From contig CBDBZN010000022.1 in assembly GCA_965213575.1 (NCBI GenBank), positions 1 through 64,000 on the forward strand: 64,000 nt of DNA, written 5' to 3'. The stretch is from JAUHXS01 sp965213575 (GTDB taxonomy: Bacteria > Bacteroidota > Bacteroidia > Chitinophagales > JAUHXS01). Positions 19,108 to 26,857 of this stretch are shown piece after piece (position 1 is the first letter of the stretch; each line of letters begins with the position of its first letter). The translations under genes were made by a program, and so were the position numbers. Under the pieces are notes generated by a model that saw only the letters and a list, made by a program, of their open reading frames with translations, had not been told where the DNA came from and did no database searches.

Positions 19108-19703
19108 TGTTATCCGGTAATATAATATACTTTTTATGGATGATGAGCATATGGATTTTGCCAGGTGAGGAGCAACATAATGCTCATAAGCAGATAAAAA
19201 ACCTTAAAGAAGGAGTATTATTGATCAGATTAGACTCCGGCCATGCAAAATTTGATTTACTGGAAGAATCGGGACATGTAGTAAATGAGCAAACTAAAAA
19301 GGCTTACCTCGCTTCGAAAGAGAAAGTGATGACAGAAACTATCGATGCTTTTGATAAATATTATAAATTTTCCAAATATTTTTTCTTTTACGATTACGAC
19401 CAAAATAAAATATTACATGCAGACTTTCAGGGCGTATTATTTAATTCAAACAAGCAATTGGTAGAAATAGACGATCTTAATTTAGACTCAAATAATATTT
19501 TCATTGCTCAAGTTGGAAAAGTGATATATTTTGATGCGATGAATAAATACTATGAAGGCCTTGTTCTTAAAGATCATCAGCTTCGGCAGTTAGATAATTC
19601 GTTCCCTTATTATGTCAAAAAGCATGCGCCTTTGCCCATAAGCAATAGAAGTATAGCAGAAATGGTAATCGTTTTAGATGAACAGTTGGATAAGTTTTAT
19701 TAG
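19107..19703 (+). CDS. exported protein of unknown function
   Basis: A 198-residue protein with a hydrophobic N-terminus (about residues 6-18) that looks like a signal peptide ending near LPGEEQ. The mature part has alternating short beta-type segments (VLLIRLDSG, YFFFYDYDQN, KVIYFDAM) and a Lys/Glu-rich helix near 60-80. I do not recognise a family. The ATG overlaps the stop of the symporter gene by one base, so the two are co-translated. The protein might assist envelope or transport functions, but nothing in the sequence proves it. Confidence 0.7.
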   Translation: MLSGNIIYFLWMMSIWILPGEEQHNAHKQIKNLKEGVLLIRLDSGHAKFDLLEESGHVVNEQTKKAYLASKEKVMTETIDAFDKYYKFSKYFFFYDYDQNKILHADFQGVLFNSNKQLVEIDDLNLDSNNIFIAQVGKVIYFDAMNKYYEGLVLKDHQLRQLDNSFPYYVKKHAPLPISNRSIAEMVIVLDEQLDKFY

Positions 19704-19810
19704 AAAAATTAAATTGGTCTAAACTCTCGTGCATGCAATAAGTGCCTAAATGAAGGAACTGTTTCATACACGCGTTGCAAACACCCTGGAGATTACAAAT
19801 TGCTTTTAAC

Positions 19811-20647
19811 CTATTGCTTCACAATTTTCTCAATCCTATTATCTATATAAAGATAGTAAGGGCCGGGCTCTAGGTTGGGAAGTTTAATTTGATAACCTTC
19901 GCCTTGTATTACAAGTACACCAAACTCAGTAAATATCTGGTATTTTGTTCTTCTTGATAAATAAAGGCAATTTTCCACTTTATCGGGATAAAAAGTGATA
20001 GGATTTAAAGCTGACTCAAAGTTTGCGACTTCAGAATATTTATATTTCCCGTTAATATCTCGCTGTTTGATTCGATATTCATTATTTCCCGAATATTGAT
20101 CTACTTGAAAATTGTAATAATTATAGCCCGGTGTGCCATGGCCGATAAGCTTGCCCAGCTCTACCCATTTATTATAGATTTTTTGTTCTACAGTAAATGG
20201 CTCCTGAGTAGTTTCGTTTTTTGTCGTCCAGGTCAATTGATTTTCCTTTGCCTCGATAGCTACTAATTCATACGTGCTTTTACTATATAACACTTCAGGA
20301 TTTAATATTTCCGGTTTACAACTGCTATGATATTTTATTTCAATGTTAATATATGTACCTTTCTTATAGGTGCTAAGATCAATTTCTATGTCACTGGCAC
20401 CTGTATTTTTCATATTATTATCATTAACAGAAATTTCTTCAATACAATATTTATTCCCCGGTAGCACATAAGGATTCTTAATTTTTATATTAATTCCTTT
20501 ATTAGTTCCGTCCAGTACTTTAATATTGTATGCTTCCGGTGTGCTTTGAGCCATCACGGCAGTAAAAGAAAATATGTGTAAGGCTACAAAGAAAATTTTT
20601 TTATAGTAAAGATAATTGCAAATCAATCGAGACATAGTCTGTATCAT
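19811..20647 (-). CDS. exported protein with a degenerate type IX secretion sorting-like C-terminus
   Basis: A 278-residue protein. The signal peptide covers about 1-33 and ends at VMAQ. The middle holds beta-rich segments (YNIKVLDGTNKGINIKIKN; EYRIKQRDINGKYKYSEVA) of fibronectin-like character. The last 65 residues follow the type A sorting-domain pattern: NPITFYPDKVENCLYL, then FTEFGVLVIQGEG, LPNLEPGPYYLYI and a basic end (EKIVKQ). The usual FPNP is replaced by FYPDKV, so it may be a worn version. If functional, the protein would be exported by the type IX system to the surface. It is transcribed after lptG on the same strand with a 74-base gap. Confidence 0.65.
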   Translation of the reverse strand: MIQTMSRLICNYLYYKKIFFVALHIFSFTAVMAQSTPEAYNIKVLDGTNKGINIKIKNPYVLPGNKYCIEEISVNDNNMKNTGASDIEIDLSTYKKGTYINIEIKYHSSCKPEILNPEVLYSKSTYELVAIEAKENQLTWTTKNETTQEPFTVEQKIYNKWVELGKLIGHGTPGYNYYNFQVDQYSGNNEYRIKQRDINGKYKYSEVANFESALNPITFYPDKVENCLYLSRRTKYQIFTEFGVLVIQGEGYQIKLPNLEPGPYYLYIDNRIEKIVKQ

Positions 20648-20721
20648 AAATATGGCGGGTAAATATAATTAAATAATTCATATTTATAAAGTGATGCACT
20701 CAGCTACCATATTTGTAATCA

Positions 20722-21798
20722 TTATTTTCTTGTAAATAATAATAATCCAATTGCAAATGCAGCAAATATTATATTGGGAATCCATACACCCCAAATAGGC
20801 GGCAGGTTGGCATTTGTAGAAAAAGTGCTTGAAAATTGCTGCACCACTATAAATAGAGCACTGATAGCTATTCCCGAGGCAATATGTAATCCCATTCCTC
20901 CTCGTACTTTTCTGGAAGCTATAGATACACCGATAAGTGTAAGTATAAATACAGAAAAAGGAGAAGCTGTTCTTTTATATTTTTCTAACAAATAAAATTC
21001 TATGTTTTCCGCTCCTCGTAGCCTTTCTTGAGCAATGAATGTATTAAGTTCTGTATAAGTCATTTCATCTTTTACTTGCACTTCTTTTTCAAAATCCCCC
21101 GGTTTGATAGCGAGCGTAATTAAAGTTGTATCCCCGGTATCGTACTTAATATTTGTAGAATCGAATGTTCTGGCAATATATTCATTCAGTTGCCACTGTT
21201 GATGTGTATTATCCCATTTGATCTTTTTAGCATTGGTCTTGTATAAAAGCTTATTATTGTTAAATTTTTCTAAGGTGAATTTAAATCCTGAAGTGTCTTT
21301 ACTATTATAGCTTTCTAAATAAATGAAACTCTCCGGATCAATTTGCAGATGTACATTTTTAAAATAGGTTTTAAAAAATTTACGTACGTATGTTTTCTCA
21401 AAGCTGATTCGCTTTTTATTTGCAATTGGTACTAACCAGTGATTACAATATAACAATAAGATGACTAAAAATGCCGCTGTAAGAAAATAAGGAACCAGCA
21501 TTCTGTAGAAACTTATGCCACTGCTCAAAATGGCTATGATCTCTGACTTATAAGCCATTTTAGAAGTAAAAAATATAACTGCAATAAATATAAAAAGCGG
21601 ACTGAGCATAACCCCGATGTACGGGATGAAGCTAAGGTAATATTCAAAAAAAAGAACTTTAAAGGGAACTTCGTTATCAATGAAATCATCAATCTTTTCA
21701 GTGATGTCTATAACGATAGATATGGCAATGAATAGAAGAATAGAAAAAAAGAAAGTCGTTAAGAATTTTCTAATGATATATAAATCTATTTTCTTCAC
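20722..21798 (-). CDS. lptG: LptF/LptG-family permease (YjgP/YjgQ)
   Basis: A 358-residue inner-membrane protein of the lipopolysaccharide export permease family. Three helices lie in the first 125 residues. A periplasmic beta-jellyroll-like part (about 135-270) includes FIYLESYNSKDTSGF. Three helices follow at the C-terminus (PFSVFILTLIGVSIASRK; IASGIAISALFIVVQQFS; WIPNIIFAAFAIGLLL). The ERLRGAEN-type segment before the last helices is typical. It follows tgt on the same strand with a 112-base gap. The tgt-permease order is common in Bacteroidota. Assignment to LptG rather than LptF is not certain. Confidence 0.85.
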   Translation of the reverse strand: MKKIDLYIIRKFLTTFFFSILLFIAISIVIDITEKIDDFIDNEVPFKVLFFEYYLSFIPYIGVMLSPLFIFIAVIFFTSKMAYKSEIIAILSSGISFYRMLVPYFLTAAFLVILLLYCNHWLVPIANKKRISFEKTYVRKFFKTYFKNVHLQIDPESFIYLESYNSKDTSGFKFTLEKFNNNKLLYKTNAKKIKWDNTHQQWQLNEYIARTFDSTNIKYDTGDTTLITLAIKPGDFEKEVQVKDEMTYTELNTFIAQERLRGAENIEFYLLEKYKRTASPFSVFILTLIGVSIASRKVRGGMGLHIASGIAISALFIVVQQFSSTFSTNANLPPIWGVWIPNIIFAAFAIGLLLFTRK

Positions 21799-21804
21799 TA
21801 CAGA

Positions 21805-21836
21805 TTTGTTATTATTCTTGCAATTTTTTACTTTTG
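21805..21836 (+). promoter_or_regulatory. consensus Bacteroidota promoter pointing into the 3' end of tgt
   Basis: TTTG at 21805-21808 and TACTTTTG at 21829-21836, spaced 20 bases, match the Bacteroidota -33/-7 consensus exactly. No plus-strand gene lies downstream before 23092, because tgt occupies the opposite strand. On the minus strand the same bases give a weaker TTG/GAACTTTG pair that could serve lptG. Confidence 0.4.
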
Positions 21837-21910
21837 CAAAGTTCTCGTTATTTTTAATTTACAATTCAAAACTAAAAATTTAAAATTAATCCTCGTAAAT
21901 CGCTTAATAA

Positions 21911-23041
21911 CTACAGTCTGGTGGTAACTCGCTTTACCATATTATTTTTCCAAGCAACAAAATCTCCATTAATAATATACTTACGAGCTTCTCGTACCAA
22001 CCATAGATAGAAGCTAAGATTATGAATACTTGCTATTTGCCCTCCTAATCTCTCTTTAGAGACAATAAGATGCCTCAAGTAAGCTTTCGTATGATGCTGG
22101 CTTAAATGAGAAGGACTTGATAAGTCAATCGGGCTAAAATCATTTTCCCATTTTTTATTTTTAATATTAATAAAACCTTCTGCTGTAAACAACATGCCGT
22201 TTCTTCCATTTCTAGTCGGCATTACGCAATCAAACATATCAATACCCAATGCAATACACTCCAAGAGATTTTCAGGAGTGCCTACTCCCATTAAATACCT
22301 TGGTTTTTCTTTTGGTAATATATTGCAAACTATATCAGTCATAGCATACATATCTTCTGCCGGCTCGCCTACCGACAGGCCACCAATGGCATTTGCTTCA
22401 AAATCCATGGAGGCTACAACCTCAGCTGATTGTTTGCGTAAATTTTTAAAAGTACTACCTTGAATGATGGGAAATAAACTTTGTTTATGTCCGTATATAG
22501 GTACGGTACGTTCAAATTGAGCTTTACATCGCTTCAGCCACCGATGCGTCATTTCCATAGATTTTCTTGCATACTCATATTCACAAGGATAAGGAGTGCA
22601 CTCATCAAATGCCATAATAATATCCGCACCAATAATCCTTTGAATGTCCATCGCACTTTCAGGAGATATAAATCTGGTAGAGCCGTCTATATGCGATTTA
22701 AACTGCACCCCTTCTTCCGTGATTTTTCTAGTAGGAGAGAGGGAATATACTTGGTAGCCGCCACTGTCTGTTAATATAGGTAAGTCCCATCCCATAAAAG
22801 AATGAAGGCCACCGGCTTGTTTGAGAATATCACATCCCGGCCGTAAATATAAATGGTAAGTATTTCCTAAAATAATTTGGGCTGCTATGGTATCGGTTAG
22901 CTCTGTATAGTTAATTCCTTTTACACTGCCTAATGTGCCCACTGGCATAAAAATAGGCGTTTGGATGACTCCATGATCAGTTGTTATTTCACCCGCTCGC
23001 GCTTTAGATGATTGATCTTCTTTTATAAGTTTAAAATCCAT
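21911..23041 (-). CDS. tgt: tRNA-guanine transglycosylase
   Basis: A 376-residue enzyme that swaps guanine-34 of tRNAs with GUN anticodons for preQ1, on the path to queuosine. The active-site blocks are ILTDSGGYQVYSL, IIMAFDECTPYP, AIGGLSVGEP and DCVMPTRNGRNG with the nucleophilic Asp region. The C-terminal zone that usually carries a CxCxxC zinc cluster reads SPSHLSQHHTKAYLRH here and has no Cys, although the later His in IASIHNL is kept. Upstream is the divergent glycosyltransferase gene, and downstream is lptG. Confidence 0.93.
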   Translation of the reverse strand: MDFKLIKEDQSSKARAGEITTDHGVIQTPIFMPVGTLGSVKGINYTELTDTIAAQIILGNTYHLYLRPGCDILKQAGGLHSFMGWDLPILTDSGGYQVYSLSPTRKITEEGVQFKSHIDGSTRFISPESAMDIQRIIGADIIMAFDECTPYPCEYEYARKSMEMTHRWLKRCKAQFERTVPIYGHKQSLFPIIQGSTFKNLRKQSAEVVASMDFEANAIGGLSVGEPAEDMYAMTDIVCNILPKEKPRYLMGVGTPENLLECIALGIDMFDCVMPTRNGRNGMLFTAEGFINIKNKKWENDFSPIDLSSPSHLSQHHTKAYLRHLIVSKERLGGQIASIHNLSFYLWLVREARKYIINGDFVAWKNNMVKRVTTRL

Positions 23042-23091
23042 TTTATTTATAAACGATAATTTTAATAATATTTGCTTTATTTGTCCTCCAG

Positions 23092-24210
23092 ATGGATTGT
23101 ACTAATATCATTTTAATAGGATTATTAACGGTACAACTTAGCTATTATATTTTTTTGTTTTCTCGGCTTGCAGTGTACAAAAAAACTTCTTCAATTAACA
23201 GTTACACAGAGCCTGTTTCAGTTATTATATGCGCTAAAAACGAATTAGCAAACTTACAGAAAAATTTGCCAAAAATCTTGTCTCAAGATTATAGTGATTT
23301 TCAAGTTATTATAGTAGATGATCAATCTATTGACTATACATTTGAATGGTTAAATGAAATAAAAAACAGCTACAAAAATTTAAGCGTTTTTCAATCTGAT
23401 AAAAATAGCGAGCTAAAAGGGAAAAAAAATGCATTAAATCTAGGGATTACTGCTGCACAACATGATTTAATATTGTTAACTGATGCAGATTGCAGGCCTA
23501 TTGGAGATCATTGGTTGAAAAATATGGCTGATAATTTTCAGGTAAATAATATTGTTTTAGGGTATGGGCCTATGGAAAAATTTGGTAAGGAGAAGGCACA
23601 TATATGGAGCGCAATAATAAATAAATTTATCAGGTATGATACTTTCTTTATAGCGATTCAATATTTTTCATATGCTTTGGCAGGTATTCCCTATATGGGT
23701 GTAGGGCGTAATATGGGGTATAAAAAACAGTTGTTTTTAGAAAATAATGGATTTGATAATATTAATAAAACCCTTTCGGGTGATGATGATCTGTTTGTAA
23801 GCAAAGCAGCCGAAAAAAAACAGGTAGATATAGAAATTAATGAGCAAACATTTATGTATTCTAGAGCAAAAACATCCATCAGTGATTGGATGCGACAAAA
23901 GCAAAGGCATCATAGTACTGCTACACAATATAAATGGATACATCAATTATTATTAGCAGTTTATTGGGTTTCTCTGGCAGGATTTTATGTTACTTTAATG
24001 ATGCAAATATTCAGAGGGTTTTTAATAGCCGGTATCATATTATGGAGCCTAAAGATTTTAGTGCAAATGTTAATTTTTTACCACATTGCCAAGCGGCTCA
24101 AAGAGCAGGATTTAATTAAATATATTCCGCTTTTTGATTATATATCCTTCGTTTTTTATATTATTTTAGCGATGAAATTAATTTGTAAAGAAAGCAAAGA
24201 ATGGAATTAA
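23092..24210 (+). CDS. membrane-anchored family 2 glycosyltransferase
   Basis: A 372-residue protein. One N-terminal membrane helix (about 5-25) is followed by a GT-A domain with VSVIICAKNE, VDDQSIDYT, the metal-binding Asp motif LTDADCRPIG and SGDDDLFVSKAA. The acceptor-side motif is RQKQRHHS, close to the QxxRW type. Two or three helices lie in the last 100 residues. It probably transfers a sugar from a nucleotide donor to a membrane acceptor. Its end overlaps the start of the sigma factor gene by 10 bases, so they are co-expressed. Donor and acceptor are unknown. Confidence 0.86.
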   Translation: MDCTNIILIGLLTVQLSYYIFLFSRLAVYKKTSSINSYTEPVSVIICAKNELANLQKNLPKILSQDYSDFQVIIVDDQSIDYTFEWLNEIKNSYKNLSVFQSDKNSELKGKKNALNLGITAAQHDLILLTDADCRPIGDHWLKNMADNFQVNNIVLGYGPMEKFGKEKAHIWSAIINKFIRYDTFFIAIQYFSYALAGIPYMGVGRNMGYKKQLFLENNGFDNINKTLSGDDDLFVSKAAEKKQVDIEINEQTFMYSRAKTSISDWMRQKQRHHSTATQYKWIHQLLLAVYWVSLAGFYVTLMMQIFRGFLIAGIILWSLKILVQMLIFYHIAKRLKEQDLIKYIPLFDYISFVFYIILAMKLICKESKEWN

Positions 24211-24812
24211 ATGCAGACTTTTCACCTCGGGCTCAGGAAGATCTCGAATTAGTAAAACGTGCAGTTGAAAATGGAGATCAAATTGCTTTCGCAGGCTTAA
24301 TGGAGAGATATCGTGATTCTATCTATTACATGATCCTTAAAATGGTACACAATAGAGATGATGCCGACGATTTAACGATTGAGGCTTTTGGAAAAGCTTT
24401 TAATAATCTAGATAAGTACAGTCCTGACTTTGCTTTTAGCACATGGCTTTTTAAAATAGCTTCTAATAATAGTATTGATTTTATAAGAAAGAAAAAACTA
24501 GAGACTTTTTCCATTGACGAACCAATTGGTGGCAATGAAGAGGGATCAACTATGTCTTATGATCTAGAATCTGATGGCTTAGACCCGGAAGAAAAATATA
24601 TTAAAAAAGAGAGAAAACGATTGATGAATGATGTGGTTGATAAATTAAAGCCTAAATATCGTTTGCTGATTGAATTAAGATATTTTAAGGAACTATCTTA
24701 TGATGAAATAGCGCAGAAACTGGATCTTCCTTTAGGTACGGTTAAAGCTCAATTGTATAGGGCAAAAGAGCTTTTATATAATATTCTTATTAAATCCAAA
24801 CAAAGATATTAG
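24201..24812 (+). CDS. ECF-type RNA polymerase sigma factor
   Basis: A 203-residue sigma-70 family protein. Region 2 covers about 15-105, with FAGLMERYRDSIYYMILKM, DADDLTIEAFGKAF and FSTWLFKIASNNSIDFIRKKK. Region 4 covers about 135-200, with KLKPKYRLLIELRYFKELSYDEI and LPLGTVKAQLYRAK. An acidic linker lies between. No anti-sigma gene is next to it. It overlaps the glycosyltransferase gene by 10 bases, and rsmG starts 4 bases after its stop. A role in envelope stress is possible but not shown. Confidence 0.92.
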   Translation: MELNADFSPRAQEDLELVKRAVENGDQIAFAGLMERYRDSIYYMILKMVHNRDDADDLTIEAFGKAFNNLDKYSPDFAFSTWLFKIASNNSIDFIRKKKLETFSIDEPIGGNEEGSTMSYDLESDGLDPEEKYIKKERKRLMNDVVDKLKPKYRLLIELRYFKELSYDEIAQKLDLPLGTVKAQLYRAKELLYNILIKSKQRY

Positions 24813-24816
24813 CTAA

Positions 24817-25413
24817 GTGGAGCTGATTTTAAAATATTTCCCTGATCTTTCTTCCCATCAAATCGAACAATTCCGACAGCTGGCACCCCTTTATAAAAAT
24901 TGGAATGAAAAAATAAATGTTATTTCTCGCAAAGATATTGATCATATCTTTGAACACCATATCTTGCATTCTTTAGCAATTGCTAAAGTCGTGTCTTTTC
25001 CCGCAGGCGCTAAAATTTTAGATTTAGGTACAGGAGGCGGATTTCCAGGTATTCCCTTAGCTGTTATGTTTCCTGAAGCTCAATTTCTATTAGTCGACAG
25101 CATTGCAAAAAAACTTACCGTGGTTGGCGATATAGCCAGGGCAATTAATTTGAAAAATGTAGTAACACAACATGCCAGAGTAGAAACTTTGAAAGGCCAA
25201 TATGACTATATCACTAATAGGGCAGTAGCTAAACTGGATAAGCTTTGTGAGTGGATAAGTGACATAGACTGCAATAATTTAATTAGCTTAAAGGGAGGAA
25301 AAATTGATGAAGAAATAAAATTAATTAATGGGATGAGTACTAAATTCCACATTGTAGATTATTTCCAACGACCTTATTTTAATGATAAATATGTTATTCA
25401 TGTTAGAAAATAA
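24817..25413 (+). CDS. rsmG: 16S rRNA (guanine-527 N7) methyltransferase
   Basis: A 198-residue SAM-dependent methyltransferase. N-terminal motifs are LAPLYKNWNEKINVISRKD and HHILHSLAI. The SAM loop is LDLGTGGGFPGIPLA (about 69-83), followed by LVDSIAKKL, and NRAVAKLDKL is near 137. These are diagnostic of RsmG/GidB. It uses a GTG start at 24817. It sits in an operon with the sigma factor and glycosyltransferase. The 182 bases after it lead to the act operon and hold its promoter region. Confidence 0.95.
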   Translation: MELILKYFPDLSSHQIEQFRQLAPLYKNWNEKINVISRKDIDHIFEHHILHSLAIAKVVSFPAGAKILDLGTGGGFPGIPLAVMFPEAQFLLVDSIAKKLTVVGDIARAINLKNVVTQHARVETLKGQYDYITNRAVAKLDKLCEWISDIDCNNLISLKGGKIDEEIKLINGMSTKFHIVDYFQRPYFNDKYVIHVRK

Positions 25414-25542
25414 GATTATGTATTTTAATATTAATACAAATTATAAACTATAATTTACATATTATGAAGTTATTATTATCTTATTTAGACATATTCTAAA
25501 TTCATTAAAAAAAGCCAGTCTGCACTACATTATAGAAGACAA

Positions 25543-25561
25543 TGTCATAAATTTGTAAAAA
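25543..25561 (+). promoter_or_regulatory. candidate promoter/operator upstream of the act operon, shared with hemA
   Basis: The 19 bases TGTCATAAATTTGTAAAAA contain TAAATTTG, a full match to the Bacteroidota -7 element, 35 bases before the actA start codon. The same word with one change stands upstream of hemA at 42341. No good -33 TTTG is placed at the expected distance. Confidence 0.4.
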
Positions 25562-25595
25562 TGTGTTAAGTTTCAGATAACCTCAAAATTAAGTC

Positions 25596-26846
25596 GTGAA
25601 GCTAAAGATCGAAACGCTTAGAAATTCCATTCTCACATTACTCATAGTTTTTTCTATAGGCAATTTTGATGTCAAGGCGCAAGATGGCGAGAAGCTCTTT
25701 AAAGCAAATTGCGCAAGTTGCCATAAAGTAGATAAAAAATTAATTGGCCCTGCCTTAGCAGGAGTAGAAACACGTTGGGAATCTCAAGAAAACCTTATTT
25801 CTTGGATCAGAAATGCTCCGGAATATCTTAAAACCGGTGATCCTTATGCTACTGCACTATATGAGGAGTATAATAAAACTCCAATGACTGCCTTTCCTCA
25901 GCTGAGTGATGATGATGTCTTTGCAATTCTAAAATATATCGATGATTTTAAAGTTGACGATAAAGGTGTACCTACGGGTGAGCCGGGCGTTGAAGGTACA
26001 CCGGGTGCGGGATTTGATCCTTTATGGGTTTTGCTTCCTATAGCTATTATATTTTTGATACTTGCCTTTTTACTAAGTAAAGTAATAGGTTCATTAGTCA
26101 GCACAGCTGTAGAGAAAGATCCTTCTAATCAAGGCATGGTGCCTAAAGTTATCAGCTTATCTGACCGGTTTAAGTTATTCTTAAAGCATCGGTTAACTAT
26201 CGCGGTTATCGTCATTACTGTGTTATGTTTTGTTTTTAGTGCTTTATGGGATGGGGCAACGAGTTTAGGTAGGCAACAAGGTTATATGCCGGTACAGCCC
26301 ATTAAATTTTCGCATGAACTTCATGCAGGTATTAATAAAATAGAATGCCGGTACTGCCATCTAGGGGTAGAAAAGGGAAAATCTGCGGTTATTCCATCGC
26401 TTAATATTTGCATGAATTGTCATATGGCAGTTGCAGAAGGGCCGGTAACCGGTACGGAGGAGATAGCTAAAATATATGATGCTGTAGGGTGGGATGCTGA
26501 AAATAGGCAATATATTGATAATCATGAGCAAAAACAAGTTGAATGGGTGCGGGTTCACAATCTTCCTGATCATGTTTATTTTAATCACTCACAGCATGTA
26601 AAAGTGGGTGGTATAGAATGTCAGCAATGCCATGGCCCTGTTGAAGAAATGGAAGAGTTACAACAGTATGCGCCTCTTTCAATGGGCTGGTGTATCAACT
26701 GTCATCGAGAGACAAAAGTTAATTTTACAGATAATGTGTACTATTCCACATACGAAGATTTGCACGAAAAGTTGAAAAGCGGAGAAATTGAACACGTAAC
26801 AGTTGAAGGAATAGGCGGTACTGAATGTCAAAAATGCCACTATTAA
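25596..26846 (+). CDS. actA: alternative complex III subunit ActA, hexahaem c-type cytochrome
   Basis: A 416-residue membrane-anchored cytochrome. After a signal peptide (about 1-28) an N-terminal monohaem domain has CASCHK. A membrane helix follows at about 145-165 and another near 200. The C-terminal multihaem part has five CxxCH sites: CRYCHL, CMNCHM, CQQCHG, CINCHR and CQKCHY. It receives electrons from the quinol-oxidising core and passes them toward the oxidase. The start is a GTG at 25596. It is the first gene of the act-cox operon, with actB following after 11 bases. Confidence 0.93.
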   Translation: MKLKIETLRNSILTLLIVFSIGNFDVKAQDGEKLFKANCASCHKVDKKLIGPALAGVETRWESQENLISWIRNAPEYLKTGDPYATALYEEYNKTPMTAFPQLSDDDVFAILKYIDDFKVDDKGVPTGEPGVEGTPGAGFDPLWVLLPIAIIFLILAFLLSKVIGSLVSTAVEKDPSNQGMVPKVISLSDRFKLFLKHRLTIAVIVITVLCFVFSALWDGATSLGRQQGYMPVQPIKFSHELHAGINKIECRYCHLGVEKGKSAVIPSLNICMNCHMAVAEGPVTGTEEIAKIYDAVGWDAENRQYIDNHEQKQVEWVRVHNLPDHVYFNHSQHVKVGGIECQQCHGPVEEMEELQQYAPLSMGWCINCHRETKVNFTDNVYYSTYEDLHEKLKSGEIEHVTVEGIGGTECQKCHY

Positions 26847-26857
26847 ACCGATAATTT

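Noticed and set aside
23691..23946. Two minus-strand frames inside the glycosyltransferase gene
   Set aside because: They are shadows of a conserved gene, with no signals of their own.
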